A DNA stretch of 64,000 nucleotides. It comes from Brevirhabdus sp. (lineage in GTDB: Bacteria > Pseudomonadota > Alphaproteobacteria > Rhodobacterales > Rhodobacteraceae). Location of the stretch: positions 410,767-474,766 of the forward strand of contig JAGXFH010000034.1 of assembly GCA_024637315.1 (NCBI GenBank), in the 5' to 3' direction. The notes beneath the pieces are model-generated. The model made no database searches. It was not told where the DNA came from and was given only the letters and a program-made list of their open reading frames with translations. Made by a program: the position numbers and the translations under genes. Below, in pieces: positions 19,093-31,172 of the stretch (position 1 is its first letter; the number at the start of each line of letters is the position of its first letter).

Positions 19093-19902
19093 ATGATGAG
19101 GTTCTATGCTGTCGCAGTCTACGGCTTTCTCTACCTGCCCATCGCGATCATCGCGCTTTTTTCCTTCTCGGCGGGAAGGTCGGCCAGTTCGATGGACGGG
19201 TTTTCGACCGGGTGGTACGTACGGGCGCTCAGCAATCCCTTCGTGATGGAGGCGCTCTGGACATCGCTGAAGGTGGCATTCTTTTCGGCCGTTCTGGCCA
19301 CGGTGTCGGGCACAATGGCAGCGCTGGCGCTGACCGGCATGAAAGGGCGGCTGCGCGCGATTTTCGACGTGCTGGTGATGATTGCGGTGATGATTCCGGG
19401 CGTCGTGATCGGTATCGCCGCGTTGATCGCCCTGGCGACAGCGTTCAGTGCTATCAATCCCTGGCTCGAGGTCGTTTTGGGCCGCCAACTATCCATGGGT
19501 CTGGGCACTCTTATCGGTCTGCATGGAATGTTCACCATGTCGCTCGTGGTGCTCTTGGTCCGCGGCCGACTGGAAACCTTCGATCGGGCGCAGATCGAGG
19601 CGTCCAACGATCTTGGTGCCAGCCCTCTCGGGACTTTCCTGCAGGTGACGCTGCCGCAGATCGCGCCGGCCATTCTGGCGGGCTTCTTGCTGGCCTTCAC
19701 CTTCAGTTTCGATGACTTCATCATGGCGTTCTTTGTCGCCGGGTCAGAGACCACGCTGCCGATCTACATATTCTCGTCCATCCGACGCGGTGTCACGCCC
19801 GAGATCAACGCGATCGGCACCATGGTGATGGTGGCCTCGCTTACCCTGCTGATCATTGCGCAGATCTTGTTGCGAACAGGCACATTGCGGGCGAAGGGCT
19901 GA
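19093..19902 (+). CDS. Polyamine-type ABC transporter permease (PotC family)
   Basis: 269 residues, six transmembrane helices, with the EAA loop IEASNDLGASPLGTFLQVTL followed by PQIAPAILAGFLLAFTFSFDDF, which is characteristic of the PotC half. Partner of the preceding permease. Two ATGs are adjacent (19093 and 19096); GAGGGT stands a few bases before them. Confidence 0.88.
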   Translation: MMRFYAVAVYGFLYLPIAIIALFSFSAGRSASSMDGFSTGWYVRALSNPFVMEALWTSLKVAFFSAVLATVSGTMAALALTGMKGRLRAIFDVLVMIAVMIPGVVIGIAALIALATAFSAINPWLEVVLGRQLSMGLGTLIGLHGMFTMSLVVLLVRGRLETFDRAQIEASNDLGASPLGTFLQVTLPQIAPAILAGFLLAFTFSFDDFIMAFFVAGSETTLPIYIFSSIRRGVTPEINAIGTMVMVASLTLLIIAQILLRTGTLRAKG

Positions 19903-19923
19903 TTGACATTGCAGGAGACAGGG

Positions 19924-20679
19924 ATGCTCAAGGACCGAATCGCGCTGGTCACCGCCGCTGGTTCCGGTATTGGTCGAGCCGGAGCCATCGCCATGGCCCG
20001 CGAAGGGGCCTGTGTGATTGTCACCGATCTGGATGGGGCGCAGGCACAGGAGACACTGGCGCTGATCGAGGCGGCGGGTGGGCGAGGCGCGGCCTTCAAG
20101 CTTGACGTGACCGACGACGCGGCTTGCGGCCGCGCGGTCACCCAAATTCTTGAGGCGCACGGGCGAATCGACGTCCTGCATAGCCATGCGGGCGTCCAGA
20201 TACCCGGACGTCTAGAGGATGTGACACCCGATCAGATGGATTCCGCCTGGGCGCTCAATGTGCGGGCGCATTTCGTGCTTGTACAGGCGCTCATTTCGCC
20301 GATGCGCTCTCAGGGTGGCGGATCGGTTATCGTGACGGCGTCGAACTCAGGTTGCCAGTATGACCGTGGCATGATCTCATACACCACAACCAAGCACGCC
20401 GCCGTTGCGATGGTGAAGCAGATGGCGGTCGATTACGCGCATGAGAACATTCGTTTCAACGCTCTCTGCCCAGGCTTTGTCGACACACGTTTCAATGCCG
20501 GGTTCGAGACGCAGATGGGGGGACGCGCGGCGCTCGAATCCTATGTCGCGGGCTCGATCCCTATGGGGCGCTGGGCGAGCGTCGAGGAGATTGCGGAAGG
20601 AATCGTCTATCTGGCCTCGGACAGGTCGAGTTTCGTCACCGGATTGGCTCTGGTGATTGATGGTGGCGAGATACTCTGA
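19924..20679 (+). CDS. SDR-family NAD(P)-dependent oxidoreductase
   Basis: 251 residues of the classical short-chain dehydrogenase type: cofactor motif TAAGSGIG at 10-17, the NNAG-equivalent SHAG at 87-90, N112 in ALNVRAHF, catalytic serine around 140-142 in VTASNSG, Y153 and K157 in SYTTTKHA, and PGFVDTRF after the last core strand. It oxidises a hydroxy compound or reduces a carbonyl in the cytoplasm. It is the last gene of the polyamine-type operon, so it probably acts on the imported compound. ATG 19924 was preferred over an upstream TTG because AGGAGA lies just before it. Confidence 0.87.
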   Translation: MLKDRIALVTAAGSGIGRAGAIAMAREGACVIVTDLDGAQAQETLALIEAAGGRGAAFKLDVTDDAACGRAVTQILEAHGRIDVLHSHAGVQIPGRLEDVTPDQMDSAWALNVRAHFVLVQALISPMRSQGGGSVIVTASNSGCQYDRGMISYTTTKHAAVAMVKQMAVDYAHENIRFNALCPGFVDTRFNAGFETQMGGRAALESYVAGSIPMGRWASVEEIAEGIVYLASDRSSFVTGLALVIDGGEIL

Positions 20680-21119
20680 AGCGCCTCATGGCGCAGATGA
20701 AGACCCCGTCTTACATAGTCCGCGTCACCTCCATCATCTTCGCTCCTTGAAAGCTACGAGGAACGAGAATCCCTCCGGTGTTGAAATCCTCAAATCTGTC
20801 CCACAGGTGCTGACGTCAGGCACTTGCACCCAAATTTCGAAAGAACTTAGGACCACCAGGCAACGACGATGGATGGGTAGCGTCGCGAATGGCCGGGTCC
20901 ACCGACCATGCACAAAACAAGGCTGCCGAAAAGTCGCGCTAAAATTGAGATACATCGCTGTCGGGGCGATCCGATCCAGAGTGAAACGCACCTCGTTTGG
21001 CGGAAGATTTGATTCGTCATCGGTGGCAAGGATTTCAGATCAAGCGAAAGTGAACGTTTCTCCGCGGCACCTCGGTCGTGACAATGGACAATCCTTTGAG
21101 CGATACTTATCTTGGAGCG
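20680..21119. other. Gene-free interval, likely left boundary of the metal-resistance region
   Basis: 440 bp with no recognisable gene. GCGCC-TCAT-GGCGC (20681-20694) forms a small hairpin right after the SDR stop but has no T tract. The remainder shows stop-rich frames in all directions and no known motif. Confidence 0.5.
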
Positions 21120-21476
21120 ATGTTCACACGTGTCATCATGGTGCTTGCCGTACTCGCGATCATAGCGGTGACGACGGTGACCTCGGCGCACGCCGTGCGC
21201 ATGAGTGTCGAGCCGGCTACCGCTGGTCATGTCAGCGATATGATGCAGGCGCCGCACAATAGTGAACTTTCCTGCGACCTCGACCAGCACTGTGGAACGG
21301 CTGACGCCGGATTGTGCGACTTCGTTTGCTTGGGTCTTTCGGCTTTCCTGACGACGGCAGGCCAGGAAACTGAACACGAATGCGGGCCAGCCGGCTATGA
21401 GCTGGCTACCGTGGCAAACCATGCCAGCCTGACGCCCGGCTTGGGCGAACGCCCTCCCAGACTCTGTTTCCTCTGA
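21120..21476 (+). CDS. Small exported cysteine-rich protein of copper clusters, function unknown
   Basis: 118 residues. Residues 1-24 are a signal peptide (MFTRVIMVLAVLAIIAVTTV, cleavage near SAHA). The mature part has HVSDMMQAPHNSELSCDLDQHC, then C residues in TADAGLCDFVCLGL and a late cysteine in HECG. These cysteines, histidines and methionines could bind copper, and the gene precedes the multicopper oxidase by 72 bp, but no family name is known to me. GGAG sits just before ATG 21120; an upstream in-frame ATG at 21078 has no such site. Confidence 0.6.
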   Translation: MFTRVIMVLAVLAIIAVTTVTSAHAVRMSVEPATAGHVSDMMQAPHNSELSCDLDQHCGTADAGLCDFVCLGLSAFLTTAGQETEHECGPAGYELATVANHASLTPGLGERPPRLCFL

Positions 21477-21548
21477 TCGCGCCCGGACTGCCGTCTGCGG
21501 CGTCCTATTGGCATTTGTAACGGGACGGGATGTCCCGAGGAGACGACC

Positions 21549-23081
21549 ATGAACACCCTTTCGCGACGCGGCTTTCTGGCCGCAAGTTCGGCGGCGCTGG
21601 CCATCGCACATCTTCCGCGCGCCGCCATGGCGCAGGCGCCGGTGCCTCTCGCCCTGTCCGCCGCAACCCGCACGCTCGACATCGACGGTCGCGCGGCTAC
21701 TGTTTTCGGTCTTGCCGGTCCCGTTGGACAGGGCCTGGTTCTCGACCCCGGACAGAGGTTCCGAGTCGATCTGACCAACGATCTCGATGTGGGCACAGTC
21801 ATCCACTGGCACGGCCAGATCCCGCCCAATGCGCAGGACGGCGTACCGGACATGCCGATGCCGCTTCTCGCGCCATCAGAGACCCGGTCCTACGATTTCG
21901 AGGCCCGACCGGGCACTCACTGGATGCACAGCCATGTGCCGGTCCAGGAGATGCGGCTTCTTGCGGCGCCGCTGATCGTTCGCGCGCCCGAAGATATCGC
22001 CGCCGACCGGCAGGAGGTCGTGATGTTCCTGCATGACTTCTCCTTCAAGTCGCCTGAAGAGGTGCTGGAGGAGATCAGCGGCGGGCATGGTGACGGACAT
22101 GGCGCAGGACATGGCGCTGGTTCCGGTGCGCCGTCCATGCAGGGCATGCCCATGGGAGGCATGGGCGCGATTCAGGGCATGGAGCATGGAGCCATGGGCG
22201 GCATGCCGATGGGCAATATGTCCGGAATGGGCGGGATGATGGGCATGGGCGGCATGGCCATGGACCTGAACGATCACGACTGGGACGCCTATCTTGCCAA
22301 TGACCGGACCCTGTCGGACCCAGAGGTGGTTCAGGTCGAGCGCGGCGGTCGCATCCATCTGCGGGTCATCAACGCCGCCGCGGCCACTGTGTTCTGGATC
22401 GACACCGGGGCGGCGCAGGCGCGGCTCGTCGCGGCGGACGGACATGGCGTGCAGCCCGTCTTGGGTACCCGGTTCGGTCTGGCGATGGGTCAACGCCTGG
22501 ATCTGGAGATCGACCTGCCGAACGAGGCCGGCGCCTGGCCGATCCTCGCGCTGCGCGAAGGCGCGCGCGAGCGCACCGGCCTTATCCTTGCCACGCAGGG
22601 TGCCGAAGTTCGGCGCATTGACGCCGTAGCCGAGTCCGAGGCGCCTGCCTTCGACATCGATCTTGCGCAGGAAACGCGCCTGATCGCCCTGGACCCACTT
22701 CCGGATCGGCCCGTCGGCCACAGCCAGATGCTGATGCTGGGCGGTTCCATGCAGCCCTATATCTGGACAATCAACGGCGCTGTCTGGGGCCAGCATCGGC
22801 CGGTTACCGCCCGCAGCGGCGAGCGTGTCGTGCTGTCGTTTCACAACATGTCGATGATGGGGCACCCGATGCATCTGCACGGCCATGTGTTCCAGGTCGT
22901 CGGACTGAATGGTCGTGCGGTGTCGGGCGCGCTGCGCGACACGGTCTATGTACCGCCGATGTCGATGGTCGATGTCGCGCTCGATGCCGGCGAGGCCGCG
23001 CGCTGGATGCTGCATTGCCACCACATGCCGCATCTCGCTTCGGGAATGATGACCGAGTTCGCGGTCACGGCCTCGGCCTGA
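21549..23081 (+). CDS. Multicopper oxidase, CopA/CueO-like, with Met/His-rich insert
   Basis: 510 residues with a Tat signal (SRRGFLAAS at 5-13; cleavage near AMAQ at about 29). Copper ligands: HWHG at 86-89, HSH at 127-129, HPMHLHGH at 439-446, and HCHHMPH at 489-495 with a following methionine as type 1 axial ligand. Between about residues 178 and 240 is a low-complexity stretch of Gly/Met/His (repeats of GHGAGH and GMGGM) that fits Cu(I) binding as in CueO and PcoA. It should oxidise Cu(I) to Cu(II) in the periplasm, lowering toxicity. GAGGAG precedes the ATG, and the TVP38 gene follows 6 bp after its stop. Confidence 0.9.
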   Translation: MNTLSRRGFLAASSAALAIAHLPRAAMAQAPVPLALSAATRTLDIDGRAATVFGLAGPVGQGLVLDPGQRFRVDLTNDLDVGTVIHWHGQIPPNAQDGVPDMPMPLLAPSETRSYDFEARPGTHWMHSHVPVQEMRLLAAPLIVRAPEDIAADRQEVVMFLHDFSFKSPEEVLEEISGGHGDGHGAGHGAGSGAPSMQGMPMGGMGAIQGMEHGAMGGMPMGNMSGMGGMMGMGGMAMDLNDHDWDAYLANDRTLSDPEVVQVERGGRIHLRVINAAAATVFWIDTGAAQARLVAADGHGVQPVLGTRFGLAMGQRLDLEIDLPNEAGAWPILALREGARERTGLILATQGAEVRRIDAVAESEAPAFDIDLAQETRLIALDPLPDRPVGHSQMLMLGGSMQPYIWTINGAVWGQHRPVTARSGERVVLSFHNMSMMGHPMHLHGHVFQVVGLNGRAVSGALRDTVYVPPMSMVDVALDAGEAARWMLHCHHMPHLASGMMTEFAVTASA

Positions 23082-23087
23082 ACTGAG

Positions 23088-23759
23088 ATGAGCTTGCAAG
23101 CCGGCATCCTCGCGGGGCTGGCGATCGTCGGGATCGCCCTGCTCGGCATCTGGCTGTTCGCACCTTCGGTGTTCACCGAGGCACAGCGTATGCTGAACCG
23201 CGAGAACATCGAGGCGCTGGTCGCCCGCGCTGGCGTCTGGGGGCCGCTTCTCATCGTCACGCTCATGACCGTCGCGGTCGTGGCCAGTCCGATCCCGAGC
23301 GCCCCGATCGCGCTGGCCGCCGGAGCGGCCTACGGGCATGTCTGGGGGACGGTGCAGGTCGTGATCGGCGCGGAGATCGGAGCGCTGATTGCGTTCGGCC
23401 TCGCACGGGTTCTGGGGCATGATGTCTTGCGACGGGTGTTGGGTGACCGCATCGATGCAGGGCTGCTCGGGTCGCAAAGCGCATTGACGGTGACAGTCTT
23501 CGCAAGCCGTCTGTTGCCCTTCGTGTCTTTCGACATGATCAGCTACGCGGCGGGGCTCAGCCGCTTGCATGCCTGGCGGTTCGCGCTGGCGACGCTGGCA
23601 GGGATTGTTCCGGCCAGCTTCCTTCTGGCCCATGTCGGCGGCGAGGCGGTCAGCGGAGATCTGGGCCGCGCAAGTTGGGCAGTGCTTGCCCTCGGTCTGG
23701 TCACCGGATTGCCGCTGCTCTGGATGGCGACCCGTCGGCAAACCAGAGAGAAACCCTGA
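23088..23759 (+). CDS. TVP38/TMEM64 (DedA-superfamily) membrane protein
   Basis: 223 residues with about five hydrophobic segments. The family core is visible: VVASPIPSAPIALAAGAAYG, then GAEIGALIAFGLARVLG, and SRLLPFVSFDMISYAAGLSR. These proteins are membrane transport or lipid-handling proteins of poorly known function and are often linked to metal-resistance genes. It sits tightly between the multicopper oxidase and the ATC-hydrolase-like gene, whose ATG overlaps its stop (TGATG). Confidence 0.85.
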   Translation: MSLQAGILAGLAIVGIALLGIWLFAPSVFTEAQRMLNRENIEALVARAGVWGPLLIVTLMTVAVVASPIPSAPIALAAGAAYGHVWGTVQVVIGAEIGALIAFGLARVLGHDVLRRVLGDRIDAGLLGSQSALTVTVFASRLLPFVSFDMISYAAGLSRLHAWRFALATLAGIVPASFLLAHVGGEAVSGDLGRASWAVLALGLVTGLPLLWMATRRQTREKP

Positions 23760-24520
23760 TGGCGAAGACCCTTACACCGCGATCGCGTTTGAAGGACGTG
23801 CCTTGGACCGTCGTCCGCCGGATGATCTTGGCAACGCTCCGCCGGTCGGCCGACAAGGTGCTCTTGACCCGTGAGATCTCCGAAAACGGCCAGACATCGC
23901 GCCGCTGGTTGCCACCAGATGTTGATCGGTTCATGTCAAAAGTCGCGGCTGTGGCGGACGATCTACGCCCGGTTGCAAATCTCGATGCTTTGCCGAAGGC
24001 CGGCAATAGGCTGATGGTCGAAATGGCGGTCTTCACCAGCGCCGCCTATCGCGTCTTGCTCGATTATGGTATCCCGGCAGACAGCGCCCGCGCTCTTGTG
24101 GCAGATGTCGGTTGGGACTACTACGCCCGGCTCCTGCGCCTGACGTCCCTTCCGTTCCGGCTGACCTCACGCGATCCTGGGCTGCGCCTGCGACGAACGA
24201 TCCGGCTCTTGCTAAGGTTTCCGTTCAGCGCACCCGGCGCGCCCGGCTACGCCGTGGATGTGCGCACCGAAGGTCCTGACATCCTGACGTATTTCACGCA
24301 TTGCCCACCGCAGACCTTCGTTCGCACCCTGATCGCCACCCAGGGGGATCGTGGTGATCTGGAGGCGTTTCGGCAAAGTTGGTGCAAGTATGATTGGCCG
24401 GGCGCCGATCTGATCGCCGATGATGGAAAACGTGGCCATTATGTTCGGCGCCAGACGCTGTCGGCAGGGGACCCCCGGTGCGACATGTGCTGGGCCGCTC
24501 ATGGACGCGACGAGGTTTAA
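23759..24520 (+). CDS. L-2-amino-thiazoline-4-carboxylate hydrolase-like protein
   Basis: 253 residues, mainly helical. The C-terminal pattern FRQSWCKYDWPGADLIADDG, GHYVRRQTL and CDMCWAAH matches the ATC-hydrolase family as I know it; the conserved cysteines and histidines there may form the active or metal site. Characterised members open the thiazoline ring of ATC to N-carbamoyl-L-cysteine, a step to cysteine. Whether this member does so is not shown. It is translationally coupled to the TVP38 gene and followed by an amino-acid permease gene, so handling of a thiol amino acid in a copper-defence operon is a reasonable idea. Confidence 0.6.
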   Translation: MAKTLTPRSRLKDVPWTVVRRMILATLRRSADKVLLTREISENGQTSRRWLPPDVDRFMSKVAAVADDLRPVANLDALPKAGNRLMVEMAVFTSAAYRVLLDYGIPADSARALVADVGWDYYARLLRLTSLPFRLTSRDPGLRLRRTIRLLLRFPFSAPGAPGYAVDVRTEGPDILTYFTHCPPQTFVRTLIATQGDRGDLEAFRQSWCKYDWPGADLIADDGKRGHYVRRQTLSAGDPRCDMCWAAHGRDEV

Positions 24521-24527
24521 GAAAAAC

Positions 24528-25841
24528 ATGGCGATGGCAGACAGCTACCAGAAAAACAGCATCACCCTCCTGGGCGCTATCGCCATGGGCACCGGCGTGA
24601 TGATCGGCGCGGGTATCTTCGCGCTGACCGGGCAGATCGCCGAACTCGCCGGGCCGCTCTTCCCGCTGTCTTTTGTCGTCGGTGCTATCGTGACCGCGTT
24701 CAGCGCCTACACCTACATCAAGATGTCGAACGCCTATCCGTCGGCGGGCGGCATCGCGATGATCCTGGAGAAGGCCTACGGACCGACGACAATGGCGGCA
24801 GGCGCCTCGCTCCTTATGGCGCTGTCGATGGTCATCAACGAAAGCCTCGTCGCCCGCACTTTCGGCACCTACACGCTGCGGGCGTTAGGTGGCGATGCCG
24901 ACAGCATTCTTGTTCCGGTTCTGGGCGTCGGGCTGATCGTCTTCGCCTGGCTCGTGAATGCCTCGGGCAACCGCTCGGTCGGACTGGTCTCAATTGTCAT
25001 GGCCGTGCTGAAGGTGGGCGGCATCGCACTGTTCGGTGTTTCCGCGCTTTGGGCCAGCGGCTTGTCGTTCGAGGCGACGGACGGAGACGCGGGCGCCACC
25101 GGCTTCGTGGCATCGGTCGCGCTGTCGATCCTGGCCTTCAAGGGCTTCACGACAATCACGAACAGCGGCGCGGAGGTCACCGACCCGCACCGTAACGTCG
25201 GCCGGGCCATCATCCTGTCCATCGCGATCTGCGTGGTCGTCTATCTGCTTGTCGCTTTCGCGGTCGGCTCCAGCCTGCCGCTCGACCGCATCGTGGCGGC
25301 CAAGGACTACGCGCTGGCCGAAGCCGCCCAGCCCGCCCTCGGACAGACCGGCTTCTACCTGACGGTGGCGCTGGCGCTGGTCGCCACGGCGTCGGGTCTG
25401 ATCGCCAGCGTGTTCGCGGTGTCGCGGATGCTGGCGATGCTGACCGACATGAGTATGATCCCCCACAGTCATTTCGGAATGCCGGGCACGATCAAGGACC
25501 ATACGCTTGTCTACACCGTCGTGATCGCAGGCTTTCTGACGGTCTTCTTCGACCTCAGCCGGATCGCCTCGCTTGGCGCCTTCTTCTACCTGGTGATGGA
25601 CATGATCATCCACCTGGGCGTGTTTCGGCATCTGCGCGCGGAGATCGGCGCACGTGGCTGGGTGCTGCTGACAGCTGTCGTGCTCGACGCCGTGGTGCTG
25701 GCTGCCTTCTCCGCAATGAAGTGGCAGTCCGACCCGCTGATCGTCGTGATCGGCATCGTCGGCATGGCGCTGGTGTTCCTGTTCGTACGGGTGTTCCTGG
25801 TGCGCAATCCGGCCAAGGATAGCACTCACGATGACCATTAA
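24528..25841 (+). CDS. APC-family amino-acid permease
   Basis: About 437 residues with roughly twelve transmembrane helices. The first helix has the APC substrate-binding turn GVMIGAGIFALTGQ, and the sixth has AFKGFTTITNSGAEV, the helix-break region around GAE typical of the superfamily. It likely imports or exchanges an amino acid or polyamine across the inner membrane. The start is uncertain: 24528 (MAMADSY) just clears the previous stop, 24501 would overlap it. It is the last gene before the copA promoter. Confidence 0.8.
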   Translation: MAMADSYQKNSITLLGAIAMGTGVMIGAGIFALTGQIAELAGPLFPLSFVVGAIVTAFSAYTYIKMSNAYPSAGGIAMILEKAYGPTTMAAGASLLMALSMVINESLVARTFGTYTLRALGGDADSILVPVLGVGLIVFAWLVNASGNRSVGLVSIVMAVLKVGGIALFGVSALWASGLSFEATDGDAGATGFVASVALSILAFKGFTTITNSGAEVTDPHRNVGRAIILSIAICVVVYLLVAFAVGSSLPLDRIVAAKDYALAEAAQPALGQTGFYLTVALALVATASGLIASVFAVSRMLAMLTDMSMIPHSHFGMPGTIKDHTLVYTVVIAGFLTVFFDLSRIASLGAFFYLVMDMIIHLGVFRHLRAEIGARGWVLLTAVVLDAVVLAAFSAMKWQSDPLIVVIGIVGMALVFLFVRVFLVRNPAKDSTHDDH

Positions 25842-25849
25842 GAAATGGC

Positions 25850-25880
25850 TTGAGCTTCCAATGGCTGGAAGCCTTAAACT
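25850..25880 (+). promoter_or_regulatory. copA promoter with 19-bp spacer, CueR/MerR-type
   Basis: -35 TTGAGC (25850-25855) and -10 TAAACT (25875-25880) are separated by 19 bp that hold the dyad CTTCCA-atgg-CTGGAAG. This matches the arrangement of the E. coli copA promoter, where CueR untwists the long spacer on Cu(I) binding. The A of the copA ATG is 28 bp beyond the -10. Confidence 0.8.
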
Positions 25881-25907
25881 GAGAGACAACTGAAAGGCTG
25901 GCACATC

Positions 25908-28241
<2,334 letters not shown>

Positions 28242-28279
28242 GCCGCCAACACAACAAACAACATGGAAAGGAAAACCAA

Positions 28280-28759
28280 ATGACCCAAGATACTCTTTCA
28301 CGCCGCTCGATCCTGATCGCCGGAGCAACGCTCTTGGCTGCATCGCCACTGAAGGCGCTGGCGCAAGGCGCCGGACCGGCAGTCCATGTGATGAAGGACC
28401 CGAACTGCGGCTGTTGCTCAGCCTGGATCGAGATACTCGAGAATGACGGTTTCGCCGTCACGACCGAGCCGAGCGCCGGGACCCGGCTGATGCGCTACAA
28501 GGCCGATAACGGCATCCCGCAGGAGATGGTGTCATGCCATACGGCGCGTGTCGAAGGCTACATGATCGAAGGCCACGTCCCGGTCGCTGACATTCGCCGT
28601 CTGCTTGATCAACGCCCAGACGCTGTCGGCCTTGCAGTGCCCGACATGCCTTACGGCTCGCCGGGCATGGGTCCGGAGGATCAGCGCGAAGCCTATGACG
28701 TGTACTTGATACTCCGGAATGGCAGTACAAAGGTGTTCTCCCGATACGATGCCGCCTGA
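28280..28759 (+). CDS. DUF411 metal-binding protein, Tat-exported
   Basis: 159 residues. The N-terminus looks like a Tat signal (LSRRSILIAGATLLAAS at 6-22; cleavage near ALAQ). The mature domain has the family motif KDPNCGCCSAW, then MVSCHTARVEGYMIEGHVP and LAVPDMPYGSPGM; the cysteines, histidines and methionines are the likely copper ligands. DUF411 proteins are periplasmic and go with copper-resistance genes; binding of excess copper or delivery to the oxidase is suggested. It follows copA by 38 bp with AAAGGA before the ATG, so it is probably in the copA transcript. A paralogue lies at 37983. Confidence 0.88.
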   Translation: MTQDTLSRRSILIAGATLLAASPLKALAQGAGPAVHVMKDPNCGCCSAWIEILENDGFAVTTEPSAGTRLMRYKADNGIPQEMVSCHTARVEGYMIEGHVPVADIRRLLDQRPDAVGLAVPDMPYGSPGMGPEDQREAYDVYLILRNGSTKVFSRYDAA

Positions 28760-29141
28760 ACGGATACTGGCGGGGGTTTCACCGGAGCTGTGCAGCGCAG
28801 CGTCGAGGCCGCGCGTCGCCATATGCGACCACCATACAACAGCCCCCGCCAAGTCAGGTATTTTCAAGGGAGTAGAGACCGTTCTGCGAAAGGGGATCGA
28901 AATCACCGGCAGGAGCACGACAAAGCACGAGACCACATGATGAAGCCTTACCCATGAACCTCAACGACGCAGTCTAGGTATCTGCAATACATACCGATTT
29001 GTCCCCAACAACTGCGAATTCAATGGATGATTTTACGGATCGCGTGACACGCATACCACGAAATTCTGAACCATAAGGGTGTCGAGCCTCTCACCTCGCA
29101 CAAGGGCAGGCGGATGGCAGGCGTGGGGTGGTTGAGTTCGG
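28760..29141. other. Gene-free interval after the copA operon
   Basis: No gene, repeat or IS end was recognised. It leads straight into a series of broken genes, so it is probably also decayed sequence. Confidence 0.4.
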
Positions 29142-29288
29142 CGGTTTCGCAACAACGACCGCAATCCGACGCAGCTGATGAACAAGCTTGTGGGCGTTCT
29201 GGAACCCCTGCCCCCACCGGCCCGCCGTTCGATCACCTTTGATCGCGGTGTCGGTTGCGAATGCTCCGGGCATTGTCGGATCGATTAA
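29142..29288 (+). pseudogene. IS30-family transposase fragment
   Basis: Forty-eight codons in one frame read FRNNDRNPTQLMNKL, then VLEPLPPPARRSITFDRG before turning to unrelated sequence and a stop. PLPPAARRSITFDRGTEF is the typical surroundings of the second catalytic aspartate of IS30 transposases; here the residues after FDRG are altered (VGCECSG). Neither the helix-turn-helix start nor the catalytic glutamate region is found, and no IS end was seen. It is only a relic. Confidence 0.65.
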
Positions 29289-29356
29289 ACCTACGCCATA
29301 TCCGGCTATGCAAACCCAAACTCGGTTACAAGGTGTTCAGAATGTCTCGCGGGTAA

Positions 29357-29592
29357 TATCAAACCGTCAAGGAGTTCGTCGAGCTTATGTAGGTTGTTGT
29401 GGCAACTGTTCGGCGCTGGATAAAGGACAGTAAACTCCACGCGAACATTATCGGCAACGGGTGTCGGATCGGGCCACATGATCTTGATGCCTTGCTCGTG
29501 GGTCATGACACACGACCGGCTGAAACGGCCAAAGGCGGCGGCGCTGATCCGGACGATGCGCGCCCACAAGGGAAGAAGAAACGCAGGACGTG

Positions 29593-29593
<1 letters not shown>
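29357..29593 (+). pseudogene. Helix-turn-helix (excisionase/MerR-like) gene remnant
   Basis: In one frame: YQTVKEFVELM, an in-frame TAG at 29390, then VVVATVRRWIKDSKLHA and GNGCRIGPHDLDALL. This is the common winged-helix pattern TVKEVAELL-x-VATVRRWIKDGKL-x-RIxxxDLDAFL of excisionase-type domains with one codon mutated to stop. A GTG at 29399 could restart translation but would lack the first helix. It may once have been a small regulator of the neighbouring transporter genes. Confidence 0.55.
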
Positions 29594-30515
<922 letters not shown>

Positions 30516-30778
30516 AAAGACCGGATCCGCTGTCACCATGCTCTCGAATCGCGATCCGAGGGGCGCGACCTGCCGGTCGAGGTGGTCTTTCGGCGCTCGT
30601 CTGGCTCGATCGTCAGCGCGATTCCACTCAAGGACTTGCAAGTCCTTCCGTTTCAATTAGGTTCTCGAACATGACTTTTGTTTCATTCCACGGCGCTCAT
30701 CGCCCATTCGAATTCCGCATGCTTTCCGCGTTGCTGGAGAGGCTTCGCTGCACGTCACCCCGCCGTCCTGTCAGGGAC

Positions 30779-31141
30779 ATGATCATTGCAGGGTTTCTGG
30801 TGCTTTCGGCCACTGCGATCGTTTATGCTGAAGAGCATTTGCAGGCATGGATTCCGGACGTGCTTTCGATGCCCGAGGACGCCGAGGTGGTCATGGATAG
30901 GGCGATCGGCTCGACCGTGCGGATGTTCTCCATTGCGACCGATGCCGATGTCGAGGCGCTTTTTGCAGATTGGGAGGAAAGCCTGCGGACGAATGGCTAT
31001 ATCGTCATGCCGGCAGACGGGGAGCTTCTGCAACGCTTGATCGAGTTTTCGGGTCCGGGCATCGCAAACGCCAAGATCATCCTGGCGCCGGCGACGCCGG
31101 ATGACACCAACCTGATCGAATTCGACGCAACCCTGAACTGA
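30779..31141 (+). CDS. Small exported protein of unknown function
   Basis: 120 residues if started at ATG 30779, which gives a clean signal peptide (MIIAGFLVLSATAIVYAEEH, cleavage after VYA) with AGGGA just before it; the frame is open back to 30671 but that part is Arg-rich and unlike a protein start. The mature part (VLSMPEDAEVVMDRAIGSTV, FSGPGIANAKIILAP) looks like a compact soluble domain. I have no family name for it. It is intact, in contrast to the broken genes just upstream, and is convergent with the antiporter gene 31 bp away. Confidence 0.6.
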   Translation: MIIAGFLVLSATAIVYAEEHLQAWIPDVLSMPEDAEVVMDRAIGSTVRMFSIATDADVEALFADWEESLRTNGYIVMPADGELLQRLIEFSGPGIANAKIILAPATPDDTNLIEFDATLN

Positions 31142-31172
31142 GCCTGCGCTGGATCCTGTTGCACCTGTCTGC

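Noticed and set aside
20681..20694. Terminator after the polyamine operon
   Set aside because: The GCGCC/GGCGC stem is short and is followed by AGATGAAG, with no T tract.
21876..23741. 621-codon open frame opposite the multicopper oxidase
   Set aside because: Antisense to a gene with all copper-ligand motifs; no protein features of its own.
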